From the NCBI GenBank assembly GCA_017883235.1, contig JADGNY010000019.1, positions 1 through 62,070 on the forward strand: a stretch of 62,070 nucleotides of DNA, written 5' to 3'. A model generated the notes under the pieces. The model was not told where the DNA came from and did not search any database. It saw nothing but the letters and a program-made list of their open reading frames with translations. Origin of the DNA: Thermoanaerobaculia bacterium (GTDB taxonomy: Bacteria > Acidobacteriota > Thermoanaerobaculia > Gp7-AA8). The position numbers and the translations under genes were made by a program. Below are positions 27,301 through 37,167 of this stretch, one piece after another (within the stretch, counting starts at the first letter, position 1; each line of letters opens with the position of its first letter).

Positions 27301-30300
27301 CGTTGCCTGGCGTGACGTCGCCGGCCGGATCGAACATTGCCGTGATCACCTTCGATGCGTGCGTCGTCGCAAACATCAAGCCGCACTGCTGTGACAACGT
27401 CGCCCGCCTTGAAAACTATGCTTCGACGCAGGGCGGCCCGAACTTCGTTGATGGCGGCTTCGGCGGTCCGTTCCAGGACGGGGCGCGGCTTTGCGTCCTC
27501 CCGAAGACTACGAAGTCGATCACGACCACGTCGGAGGCGCACACGCCCGGCACTCCTTCGGGCCCGCCGCTGTCCCCCGAACAACTCGCTATCGGTGAGA
27601 TCATTCGCTATCACCTCGACCTCGTTGTGCCCGAGAGCACTTCGCCGACCAGCTACAAACTGCAGGATCTCCTTCCGGCCGGCCTGAGCTATCTGGGCAA
27701 CCTGGCCGCGGCCCCGCTGCCCTCCGGCGTCACAGCGACCAATTTCCCGCCGCTCGTCACCGGTGCGATCGGGACGTGCAGTGGCGGCGCGGTAACGTTC
27801 GACTTCGGCAACGTCACCAACACCAACCCCAATACGCCGGCGCAGGAGCACATCAGCCTCGATTTCAATGCCCTCGCGTGCAATGTCGCCTCCAATCAGA
27901 ACGGCACACTGCTCAACAATAGCTTCAGCGTTCTCGTCGACGGCCAGCTTGTGGCGGCATCCAACAGCGTCAGGGCAGTCGTCGTCGAGCCGAACATCGT
28001 CATCGCGAAGAGCGGCCTCGTCCCCTCATTGGCGGTGGCGGCGAAGGCCACCTACACGATTACGCTGACGAACAACGGAACGGCAACCGCGTTCGACGTG
28101 CGCTTGAGCGACCATTTGCCCGCTTGCCTGTCGAATCTGGCCGGCGTTCAAGTCAGTACGCCTGCTACGAACAATTCCACAGCCACGACGCTCGACCTTA
28201 CGATCGCCAGTATTCCCGTGAATGGAATCGTGACCATCCAGTACACCGCGACCGTGCGCTGCACTGAGTGCAGCAAGTTGCTCAACACCGCCAACGTGAC
28301 ATGGACGAGCTTGCCCGGACCTCTCGGCACGACCGTCAACAACACGACGTCTTCAACCCCCGGCCCATCGGGCTCTGCAACCGGCGAGCGCGACGGCTCC
28401 GGCACTGTCAACGACTATTCCGCCACCGCCACCGCAAGTCTCTGTTGCCTTCTTGTCAGCAAGGAAACGCTCAGTTGCAATTCGAACGGTACGTTCACGT
28501 ACACATTCACGGTGACGAACTTTACGAATCAGACGCTCTTTCTCACGTTCTCGTCTCCCCCGACCGTAACGATCACTGCCGTCTCGGGCATAAGTGCGCC
28601 GCTGCCTCCCGGCGCATCAACGGCGGTAACGGCGACCATCAGCGGTAGTGGCGCAGTCTCCGGAGCGTCCATCTGTTTTTCCGTCGTGTTATTCATCACC
28701 GTTCCTTTCTGTAGAGTGGACCACTGCATCACCCTACCGAATTGCTGTGTCCCGCCGCCGCTGGGCATGGTGGCGTGGTATCCCATGGACGAGGCCTCAG
28801 GAGCATCGAGTCTGCAGGACATCAACGGCGGAAACAACGCCGCGCCTTTTGCATCTCCCGTGGGCGCGGCGCAAGGTCCTCAGCCAGTTGCAGGTGTAGT
28901 AAGCGGTGCCATGGCCTTTCCCAAGTTTGGCAATGGACTGAGCGGTGCCAGAGTCGTACCGTCAGGGGCATTGGCTGCCATCGGATCGGCCGACTTCACC
29001 ATCGATGCCTGGGTGAAATTCCCGCCTTCATCGGCCGCTGGCAAACTTCACTATATTGTGAATAAATTGGATGCGACACAGACTAAGGGCTATTCACTCT
29101 ATATTATCTCGCCAGGCATCACCGGCAATGAGCGCCTCGAGCTCAAGTGGGGCGACGGCACTATTACCCTCACCGACCAATCCATATCGGCCATTTCATC
29201 TGACCAGTGGCACCATGTGGCAGTTACGTTTGCCCGGAACGTCGACACCTTTACGATGGATATCCGCTTGTATGTGGATGGTGCCCAACAAGGCCGACAG
29301 GCAGGGAACCCACCAACTGGTTTGGGCTCGCTGGTTAACTCGGCCTTCCTGGAAATAGGGCGGCAGCCGGGCCCTGGAGATGAGCCAATTGCGATCGACG
29401 AGTTGGAATTCTTCAACCGCGCCCTGACGCTGACCGAGATCCAGGGCATCTTCAACGCCGGCTCGGCCGGCAAATGCAAGTGCGTCTCGCCGCCTCCAGG
29501 CATGATCAGTTGGTGGCCGGGCGATAGCAATGCCAACGACATTGCCGACGGCAATGATGGCACGCTCCAGGGAAACGCCACGTTCGCCAAGGGCATGGTG
29601 CTCTCGGCATTCAGCTTTGCCGCCGCGAGCGACTATGTATCCGTGCCGTCGGCGACGAACCTGAATTTTGGGCCTGCCGGGTCCGGCGGCGACATCTCCA
29701 TCGATGCCTGGATCGAGACGAGCTCGCCAGAGACGGTTTTGCCCATCGTTGACAAGAGGGATTTGCCGGCGGATCAGTCAATCGGCTATATCTTTTTTCT
29801 CTACAACGGCAAGCTTGCCTTCCAATTGGGAGACGGGACGTTCTTCAACTACATCAGTTCAGGGCCGGACTTGCGGGATGGGAAGTTCCATCATGTGGCG
29901 GTTACCGTCAATCGGACTTCGCACACCGGAGGGACGTTGTACGCCGACGGAAGCGTGGTGCTGCAGTTTGATCCCACGAATCGTCCGGCGTCGCTGACAA
30001 ACGACAAACCGTTGTTGATCGGCCACCATGCGGGGGACCCCACCATCGCCTTCGTCGGGCTGATCGATGAGGTCGAGATCTTCAACCGTGCGCTCTCTCA
30101 GAAGGAAATCGTGAGCATCTTCAGCGCCGGCTCAGCCGGTAAGTGCACCTCAGCAGTGATCTGCGTGACCAGCTTCCAGGACCCGAATGGCAATGGCGTG
30201 CAAGATCCCGGCGAATTGGCGCTCCCTGGCTCGACATTCACCGTCACAGATCAGAACGGGATTGTGATCGGCACGATCACGGCGCCGGCGTGTCTAACTG

Positions 30301-30455
30301 TGCCGCGCCCGGGCAACTACACAATTCAGGAGCAAGTCCCGCCCGGCTGGCTGCCGACGCAGGCGAATCCCCAAACGGTAACGATCGCACCGGGCCAAGT
30401 GGTGAACCTCGGCTTCGGCAACCGGCGCGTTTTCCGCCACCGCGCAGTTCTTTGA
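24360..30455 (+). CDS. Giant secreted surface protein with DUF11-type, LamG and Cna-B-like domains
   Basis: 2031 aa from ATG 24360 (AAGGAG seven bases upstream; the frame is open further upstream but lacks a ribosome site). A signal peptide lies within about residues 15-40 (ILLLAFMLSLTGFAERTLVA). Most of the length is a series of DUF11-like beta repeats (for example the block with ITLTNNGTATAFDVRLSDHL near 1230). Two LamG/concanavalin-like domains follow, starting GMVAWYPMDEASG (near 1470) and GMISWWPGDSNAND (near 1715). A C-terminal SdrD/Cna-B-like repeat has DPNGNGVQDPGE. No sortase motif or C-terminal helix is evident. It probably acts outside the cell in adhesion. It is the only gene between the two tRNA repeats. 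Confidence 0.85.
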   Translation: MNGKELQVRTRRPVPSILLLAFMLSLTGFAERTLVAAPSAAPRVRFDPGHAPDVLPDVPPQVLIGENFTFKVRFKNAAPADIGYGPFIDLVLDAGGANITKNPPCACDGMTFVKANMIDVNGGPVPVVSYQSVAPPCTSSLPVSPNHPFLSSAVQPVLLSPGSQLVTIELPFGSFDSSQPEIVVEITAHVSKLADANQPARPFKIYARGGFRYGLDPLDNGSTSGDWPVLSDVKIPGNPPSTLPSNQQTDPTQWAAQAQTDPTVMIVSKRYLGPENETVTGPNFIKSWELTLDIATGQTVNNLTVIDFLLTNVAYHQVDSVAFSSSSSHSSPCFVIPPSQAPPPNTNPIGSANWLTFPCVSITGGTHPLPPAVPIHDATIVFEFFVPEKSGDGFPILEPTSCAPVPLVNGVEAEGTWLGPTPPDACDTYQVITSIMYPDPPLMAKCIAIQKSVAVINDTGAPGPTPGDTLLYTLNFQISDFKTAGNLKIEDFLSDGQTLVPGSLTLLVSDQCGPTPATGIPGAIPSNAWTQTTACSSVGLAPGAPLLFTTLNIDVSAAMIALGSAPNPPGPFRQQHGILTGGHAFAPTPLLTTPALGTITFQTVIQDKYVCPVTSPHDLFVDKDDPLTNTVTMTADILTNNGTCSTTPSAAGFTAQDDSRTAILIPTDFLAKTVYAVVRGSTQICGPNTTPCPSQPDVMPFDQVTFRLTKTIPSSDAESLTIQDWLPLPKFLVAGTTFSNTQCGIPAVGASCLGPSLPALSLTLPVVPTYPGSPPPSSNSFTFTYGTFNDPANQPRVIDLLFTRVVTNTPAADGLYVTNEAQECESNTFDVTFCQSAIAQVHVREPVLKITKGIVAATNPNAVFSPLPAGPVAFHAVGTSCPRFSGTINSTNLASAPINSDVSSVDANDCVTFAIVVENSGGSPAYDVKLRELFPPGPLDIPDCFIPDFTTLCVTDGTGTPLPFTPGTAFHANLPIALQNPLPGVTSPAGSNIAVITFDACVVANIKPHCCDNVARLENYASTQGGPNFVDGGFGGPFQDGARLCVLPKTTKSITTTSEAHTPGTPSGPPLSPEQLAIGEIIRYHLDLVVPESTSPTSYKLQDLLPAGLSYLGNLAAAPLPSGVTATNFPPLVTGAIGTCSGGAVTFDFGNVTNTNPNTPAQEHISLDFNALACNVASNQNGTLLNNSFSVLVDGQLVAASNSVRAVVVEPNIVIAKSGLVPSLAVAAKATYTITLTNNGTATAFDVRLSDHLPACLSNLAGVQVSTPATNNSTATTLDLTIASIPVNGIVTIQYTATVRCTECSKLLNTANVTWTSLPGPLGTTVNNTTSSTPGPSGSATGERDGSGTVNDYSATATASLCCLLVSKETLSCNSNGTFTYTFTVTNFTNQTLFLTFSSPPTVTITAVSGISAPLPPGASTAVTATISGSGAVSGASICFSVVLFITVPFCRVDHCITLPNCCVPPPLGMVAWYPMDEASGASSLQDINGGNNAAPFASPVGAAQGPQPVAGVVSGAMAFPKFGNGLSGARVVPSGALAAIGSADFTIDAWVKFPPSSAAGKLHYIVNKLDATQTKGYSLYIISPGITGNERLELKWGDGTITLTDQSISAISSDQWHHVAVTFARNVDTFTMDIRLYVDGAQQGRQAGNPPTGLGSLVNSAFLEIGRQPGPGDEPIAIDELEFFNRALTLTEIQGIFNAGSAGKCKCVSPPPGMISWWPGDSNANDIADGNDGTLQGNATFAKGMVLSAFSFAAASDYVSVPSATNLNFGPAGSGGDISIDAWIETSSPETVLPIVDKRDLPADQSIGYIFFLYNGKLAFQLGDGTFFNYISSGPDLRDGKFHHVAVTVNRTSHTGGTLYADGSVVLQFDPTNRPASLTNDKPLLIGHHAGDPTIAFVGLIDEVEIFNRALSQKEIVSIFSAGSAGKCTSAVICVTSFQDPNGNGVQDPGELALPGSTFTVTDQNGIVIGTITAPACLTVPRPGNYTIQEQVPPGWLPTQANPQTVTIAPGQVVNLGFGNRRVFRHRAVL

Positions 30456-30812
30456 TCACCGCGAACCGGGGGGTCGTCCGTCGAACTGACCCTTCATGGC
30501 GTCGAACATGCGCAGGATCTCCGCCACGGAGCTCTGGACGTAGTCCGATTTGACGTAGACCCGGCCGGTCTCGCGGTAGAGGTGGGGTGGCCGCAGAGGG
30601 GAGCCTAGGCGAAGAGGCCGACGCCGACATCGTGAGCGATGGCGCCGTACAGGACGATGGTTACGCCGCTAACGCAGCCTTGCCAAAGGGCGCGTGAGCG
30701 TGTCTAACGCGCGTCTAATTCGCGCGTTTTCACACGTGTGCGGACAAGTCCAGACCGAGGTAAGATATTCTGGAAAGGAGATCTCCGCGTATGTCCCGAG
30801 ACAAACGCGGAG
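30456..30812. other. Decayed sequence with short gene remnants
   Basis: No intact gene. On the minus strand one frame ends at 30457-30590 with a plausible protein tail (ETGRVYVKSDYVQSSVAE, then ILRMFDAMKGQF), and another stops near 30604 after a hydrophobic tail (TIVLYGAIAHDVGVGLFA). These look like 3' scraps of lost genes. Confidence 0.35.
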
Positions 30813-30815
30813 ATC
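30780..30815. repeat. Perfect 11-bp hairpin abutting the second tRNA copy
   Basis: GATCTCCGCGT (30780-30790) and its complement ACGCGGAGATC (30805-30815) flank a 14-base loop; the second arm runs into the 48-bp tRNA repeat. It may be part of an attachment site. Confidence 0.6.
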
Positions 30816-30860
30816 GCACTCAGGAGGTCATCGGTTCGATCCCGTTCAGCTCCACCAAAA
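30813..30860 (+). repeat. Direct repeat (possible attR), duplicate of tRNA-Ala 3' end
   Basis: Identical to 23436-23483 over 48 bp. There is no acceptor 5' strand or D arm here, so it is not a functional tRNA. Confidence 0.85.
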
Positions 30861-31193
30861 GTCGTCATCCTGCGTCAGGACACCTGCGGGGTCCGACACT
30901 CGAGCATGTCGTGGAGGGCGCCGTCGATCGCCATTTCGCGGCGTCATAGATCACTGTGAGATGTATCACCAACGGCTGCCTCGGAGCCGGTTGACGATGC
31001 CTCCCAAATGAGGTGACCTACCGCGTCGAGGGTTCCGGCCGGAGGTTCCAATCAGGAACCCGGAGCCATCTCGTGCCTCACGCGATGAGCGAAGGCTAGT
31101 ACGATGCCCGAGTCGATCGAGTCTCCAGGGACGTGTTTCCACCCGCGACCCGCAGGGCGGATCGCCAGATCCAGCCAACGCTGGGACATTTCA

Positions 31194-31200
31194 AAAGGAG
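31194..31200 (+). promoter_or_regulatory. Strong ribosome binding site of gdhA
   Basis: AAGGAGG-type sequence six bases before ATG 31207; it fixes the start. The stretch 30861-31193 shows no gene. Confidence 0.75.
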
Positions 31201-31206
31201 GCATTC

Positions 31207-32610
<1,404 letters not shown>

Positions 32611-32699
32611 GCGGACGTGAATGGAACGGCAGGGGCGGACGCTCGTCCGCCCCTGCGAAATGCTGAATCCTGAAGGTCCAAAAGCGCGCGGTACTTCCG

Positions 32700-35690
32700 A
32701 TGAGCGAGGAGACGTTCCAGCCGCAATCTACCGGACCAGGATTCGGGTCCGTTCTGCACGGCTTTCAACAGCTCGAGCGGCACCGGATTCGCGACATCCT
32801 GCTGGTGTCGAGTCTTTTCGACTTCTATCTCTTCGAAGAGGAAGGGCTGCTCTACGAGCAGATCGAGAGCGAGTATCAGGGCCTGCAGTTGTCGCACTCG
32901 CCCGAGTTCACGCGCGTGTCCAGTGCCGCCGAAGCGCTGTCGAGGCTTGCCGGCGGCGAACGGTACGACCTGATCGTGACCACCCTGCACATCGAGGACA
33001 GCACACCGCTCCGGCTGGCACATGACATCCGTAAGAACGGGATCGAGACGAAGATCGTCCTCCTTGCGTACGACAACCGCGAGCTCAACGACCTGGTGAC
33101 CTCTCACGGTACGAGCGCATTCCACCGGGTCTTCGTCTGGCAGGGCGACTTCAGGCTGCTGATCGCAGTCATCAAGAATCTCGAAGACGAACTGAACGTC
33201 CACGACGATACCGAACGCGTGGGCGTGCAGTGCATCATGCTGGTCGAGGACAGCATCCGCTACACCTCCTGGTTCCTGCCGCTCCTCTATTCCGAGGTGA
33301 TGCGTCACTCCCAGCGGTTGATCGCCGAAGGGGTCAACTCCGCGCACCGCGCCCTGCGCATGCGCGCCCGGCCGAAGATCGTCCTCAGCTCGACGTGCGA
33401 AGAGGCCGCGACGTTCTTCGAACGCTACCAGCAGCACATCATCGGCGTGATCTCGGACGTCGGATTGCCACGCAACGGCGAGATCGATCCCCGCGCCGGT
33501 CTCGACTTCGCCAAACGCGTGAAGGAGCGCTTCTTCGACATCCCGGTGCTGCTGCAGTCCACGGACCCCAGGCACCAGGACGATGCCCGGGCCACCGGCG
33601 CGTTGTTCCTCGACAAGAATTCGCCATCGCTCGTCGACGACTTCCGGCGCATCCTCCGCGACAATTTCGGCTTCGGCGACTTCGTCTTCCTGACCTCCGA
33701 CGGACGCGAAGTGGGAAGGGCAACCGATCTCAGGTCGCTCGAGGCCAAGCTGGCGGTCATCCCGGACGAGAGCCTCATCCACCACGGGGCACGAAACGAC
33801 TTCTCCAACTGGCTGAAAGCGCGGACGGAGTTCGACTTGGCCTCGCGTCTTCGCCCACGGCGCGTGTCGGACTTCGGTTCTGTCAGCGAATTGCGCGCCG
33901 ACCTCATCCTGCAATTGCACGAGCACCGAACCTCACGGCAGCGCGGCCTGCTGACGGAGTTCTCGAAGGACACGTTCGATCCCGGAGCTTCGTTCGCCCG
34001 CAGCGGAGGCGGTTCGGTCGGCGGCAAAGCTCGTGGCCTGGCCTTCATCAATCTGCTGGTCTCGGAATACAACCTCCGCAATCGCTTCGATCGGCTGGAG
34101 ATCGAGGTACCTCCCGTGCTCGTTCTGGGAACGGACGTCTTCGACCGTTTTCTCAAGGAGAATGACCTCCACCCTGGCGCGTGGAGCGGGGCCAGCGACG
34201 AGGAGATTCAGCGACGCTTCCTCGAGGCCCGCTCCTTCCCTCAGGCCACGGCCAATGACCTCGCGGCGTTTCTGGAGGTGTCGCGCCGGCCGCTGGCAGT
34301 GCGCTCGTCCAGTCTCCACGAGGATATGCAGTTCCATCCTTTCGCCGGCGTCTACCAGACGTACATGATCCCGAACGACAACCCGGAACCGCACGTCCGG
34401 CTGCACGAGCTCATCACCGCTGTAAAGCGGGTCTACGCGTCCACCTTCTACCACTCCGCGACCGAGTACCTGAAGGTCATCTCGTTGCGCTCGGAGGACG
34501 AGAAGATGGCGGTGATCGTTCAGGAGCTGGTCGGCGCCCGCCACGGTGACCGTTTCTATCCGGATGTTTCCGGCGTGGCGCGGTCGTACAACTTCTATCC
34601 CACGGGCCCGCAGAAAGCCGAGGACGGGATCGTCTCGGTCGCCCTGGGCCTGGGCAAGACCATCGTGGAAGGCGGTGTGACCGTCCGCTTCTGCCCGAAG
34701 TATCCCGAGCATCTCCAGCAGTTCTTCTCGCCTCGCGACGCGGTCCGAAACAGCCAGCGCGACTTCTATGCGCTCGGTCTGCGCGATCCGCCGGCCGGCC
34801 TCGACTCCATCGCCGATGAGCGAGTCGTTCTGCATCCCCTGCAGGACGCGAAAGACGACGGCACCCTGCAGACTGTGGCCTCTACCTACTCGGCAGAGAA
34901 CGACGCGGTCTATGACGGTGTATCACGCGCCGGGACGCGCATCGTCACCTTTGCCCCGATCCTGCGTGACCGCTCGATGCCGCTTCCCAACGCGCTCGCG
35001 TTTCTGTTGGCGCTCGGCACCTGGGGCTTCGGTACGCCGGTGGAGATCGAGTTTGCCGTCAATCTCTCGGTTGCTCCCGATGCCAGAAGAAAAATGGGCG
35101 TGCTCCAGATACGGCCGCTGCTGGTAAGCACGGATTGGGAGGATTCACGACTCGACGGCATACCGGCAGCGGAGGTCATCTGCCAGAGCGACCAGGTCAT
35201 CGGCCACGGAGTGATCCGCGATCTTCGCGACATCGTCGTCGTCGACATCGACACGTTCGACCGGGCCCGAAGTCACGACGCTGCTCGCTCCGTGGCCGCG
35301 ATCAACAGCCGGCTCGTCGACGAGGGACGAGGTTACGTTCTGATCGGCCCGGGTCGTTGGGGAACCCTCGATCCGCTCCTGGGCATCCCCGTGAAGTGGG
35401 ACCAGATCTGCGGAGCGAAAGCCATCGTCGAGGCGGCATTCAAAGATATGAGCGTCGAACCCTCGCAGGGATCGCACTTCTTCCAGAACCTCACCGCCTT
35501 TCAGGTGGCATATTTCTCGGTCAACCCGCGCCTGCGGAACACGTTCGTCGACTGGGACTGGCTGGCGCGACAGAACGCCGCCGAGAGCCAGCCGCTTGTA
35601 CGGCACATCCGCCTCACCGAACCGATCGTCGTGAAAGTGAACGTGCGGGAAAGACGGGGTGTGATCCTGAAACCGAGAGAGGAACGGTGA
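32700..35690 (+). CDS. Receiver-domain protein with PEP-synthase-type ATP-binding domain
   Basis: 996 aa. Residues about 30-165 resemble a degenerate receiver. A second one at about 178-335 has LVEDS and a likely phospho-acceptor Asp in VISDVGLP, with LDKNSP as the conserved Lys site. From about 425 on there is a PPDK/PEP-synthase N-terminal ATP-grasp domain: GGSVGGKARGLAFI, then LAVRSSSLHEDMQFHPFAGV and the glutamine-rich end MGVLQIRPLL near 800. The swivelling phosphohistidine domain and the pyruvate-binding barrel of PPDK are absent. It may be a signal-controlled phosphotransferase; the partner is unknown. It starts 89 bp after gdhA on the same strand. Confidence 0.82.
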   Translation: MSEETFQPQSTGPGFGSVLHGFQQLERHRIRDILLVSSLFDFYLFEEEGLLYEQIESEYQGLQLSHSPEFTRVSSAAEALSRLAGGERYDLIVTTLHIEDSTPLRLAHDIRKNGIETKIVLLAYDNRELNDLVTSHGTSAFHRVFVWQGDFRLLIAVIKNLEDELNVHDDTERVGVQCIMLVEDSIRYTSWFLPLLYSEVMRHSQRLIAEGVNSAHRALRMRARPKIVLSSTCEEAATFFERYQQHIIGVISDVGLPRNGEIDPRAGLDFAKRVKERFFDIPVLLQSTDPRHQDDARATGALFLDKNSPSLVDDFRRILRDNFGFGDFVFLTSDGREVGRATDLRSLEAKLAVIPDESLIHHGARNDFSNWLKARTEFDLASRLRPRRVSDFGSVSELRADLILQLHEHRTSRQRGLLTEFSKDTFDPGASFARSGGGSVGGKARGLAFINLLVSEYNLRNRFDRLEIEVPPVLVLGTDVFDRFLKENDLHPGAWSGASDEEIQRRFLEARSFPQATANDLAAFLEVSRRPLAVRSSSLHEDMQFHPFAGVYQTYMIPNDNPEPHVRLHELITAVKRVYASTFYHSATEYLKVISLRSEDEKMAVIVQELVGARHGDRFYPDVSGVARSYNFYPTGPQKAEDGIVSVALGLGKTIVEGGVTVRFCPKYPEHLQQFFSPRDAVRNSQRDFYALGLRDPPAGLDSIADERVVLHPLQDAKDDGTLQTVASTYSAENDAVYDGVSRAGTRIVTFAPILRDRSMPLPNALAFLLALGTWGFGTPVEIEFAVNLSVAPDARRKMGVLQIRPLLVSTDWEDSRLDGIPAAEVICQSDQVIGHGVIRDLRDIVVVDIDTFDRARSHDAARSVAAINSRLVDEGRGYVLIGPGRWGTLDPLLGIPVKWDQICGAKAIVEAAFKDMSVEPSQGSHFFQNLTAFQVAYFSVNPRLRNTFVDWDWLARQNAAESQPLVRHIRLTEPIVVKVNVRERRGVILKPREER

Positions 35691-35729
35691 TTGTGCCTCG
35701 TTCCTGACGGAGGTCTCGATGCGGTGCCT

Positions 35730-36011
35730 TCACCTGCTCACGCTACTGCCCACCAGCACCTCGTCTTCCCATTCGATGACGTAGATGATCGACCGCCCGC
35801 TGTCGTACGAAAACTTCCGGTACTCCCAAGGCTCGGGAAAGTCGTTAGGAACGCCCTGGCAAAGGCCTCCACACAACAGTTCCGATTCCTTCCGCTCCAC
35901 ATCTTCCCGATTCTGGCTTTCGAGACGGCTCAGCATGTCGGCCTCCTGAATGCACGGAAGTGCGAAGTCAGGCAACACCTCGGCGATCTCAATTGCTGTG
36001 CTTCGTGTCAC
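35730..36011 (-). CDS. Hypothetical protein
   Basis: 93 aa. No family recognised. The C-terminal part (FPEPWEYRKFSYDSGRSIIY) has natural-looking composition and ends EWEDEVLVGSSVSR. It lies in a gap between two forward genes. It could be a remnant rather than a working gene. Confidence 0.4.
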   Translation of the reverse strand: MTRSTAIEIAEVLPDFALPCIQEADMLSRLESQNREDVERKESELLCGGLCQGVPNDFPEPWEYRKFSYDSGRSIIYVIEWEDEVLVGSSVSR

Positions 36012-36073
36012 CGGGCAATGTGTCCGTCACCAGACCGAGAGGCTATACTTCATTCTTCCGTTCAAAGGAGTGA

Positions 36074-36340
36074 ATCATCGGCAGTCCGACCGCGGAAATC
36101 AGCAGCCTCACGATTGACGAGGACGCCGATGTCCCATGTACGCCGGTCAGCCCGACGAACCCGCCGGTCGATAACCCGGACTGCGGCCGGACCATTGATG
36201 TCTATGGCGTGGCCGAGGTGGTACTCGACCACGTGACGGTGGCAGCGTCCAAGAGCATCGGAGCGTTCTTCAACACCTGCGGCAGTGCCCGCGTCAGCCA
36301 TGCGCGCTTCATCGGTCTGATCACGCCTCTCGTGAGATAA
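36074..36340 (+). pseudogene. Remnant of a right-handed beta-helix-like protein
   Basis: An 88-codon frame without a start (TGA directly before it) reads GSPTAEISSLTIDEDAD, then VYGVAEVVLDHVTVAASKS, FNTCGSARVSHARF and a stop at 36340. The alternating short strands suggest a parallel beta-helix fragment. An AGGAG lies just upstream but leads to no start in this frame. Confidence 0.4.
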
Positions 36341-36386
36341 AATCATCTCGCGCGGATGTTTCGCGGATGTTTTGCGGAGGTGACAC

Positions 36387-37112
36387 ATGAGAATCGCCTG
36401 GATCGTGACTGCAGTCCTCGTAGTTTCCGCCTCGGCGTTTGCGCAGCCCTCCGGCCAGTACCTCCGGTTGCAGGGCTTTCCGCAGCACGGCTACATCGAG
36501 ATCCCGCATGACGTCCTGCTCGACACGACCGCGATGACGGTCGAGGCGTGGGTCTCGGTTCGGGACGCACACGGCACGGGCTGTTCCTCGATCGCGGGAA
36601 AGGGATACACCACCGGTTGGTGGCTCGGCCTCTGCGGCACGACCATGCGCAGCTATTTCAACGGCACCCCAAACTTCAGAGACGGCGGCGTCATCCCGAC
36701 TACGCCCACCGTCTGGATCCACATCGCGGCCGTGACGGATGGGGCGACACGCAGCCACTACATCAACGGGAATCTCGTGTCCCAGACATTAGAGACCGCT
36801 GCGCGGTCGGTGTCGACGCTCCCCATGCGCATCGGGAGCGACCCGAACTGGGACTTCATGGCCGAGGGAGGAATCGACGACTTGAGGATCTGGAAGGTCG
36901 CGCGGACGCAGGCACAGATTCGCCAGACGATGTCCACGGGCTACATTCCCGAAGCGAACGACGTCGCGGGTGTGTTCCAGGGACTCGAGGCCTGGTACCG
37001 GTTCGAAGGCAACGCCTTTGACTCGTGGCGCACGCACCACGGAACGATCGTCGGAACCGGAATCGGATTCGCTCCCGCCCCACTGTTCAGGCGTCACGCC
37101 GTAGGGCACTGA
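36387..37112 (+). CDS. Secreted LamG (concanavalin-like) domain protein
   Basis: 241 aa. A signal peptide (MRIAWIVTAVLVVSASAFAQ) is followed by a single LamG/laminin-G-like domain: YIEIPHDVLLDTTAMTVEAW, WIHIAAVTDG, INGNLVSQ, and IDDLRIWKVARTQAQIRQ, ending with EAWYRFEGNAFD. It is related in design to the two LamG domains of the giant surface protein. It probably binds carbohydrate or acts as an extracellular module; it has no catalytic motif. Confidence 0.82.
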   Translation: MRIAWIVTAVLVVSASAFAQPSGQYLRLQGFPQHGYIEIPHDVLLDTTAMTVEAWVSVRDAHGTGCSSIAGKGYTTGWWLGLCGTTMRSYFNGTPNFRDGGVIPTTPTVWIHIAAVTDGATRSHYINGNLVSQTLETAARSVSTLPMRIGSDPNWDFMAEGGIDDLRIWKVARTQAQIRQTMSTGYIPEANDVAGVFQGLEAWYRFEGNAFDSWRTHHGTIVGTGIGFAPAPLFRRHAVGH

Positions 37113-37167
37113 TGGGATTCGGGGGAGGATCGAGATCGACTCTCCCGATTCGTAGAATGGGTTCGTC

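Noticed and set aside
30813..30860. Second tRNA-Ala gene
   Set aside because: Only the 3' portion is present; no acceptor 5' strand or D arm.
36062..36388. 108-codon minus-strand frame
   Set aside because: Basic, low-information translation opposite the beta-helix-like remnant.
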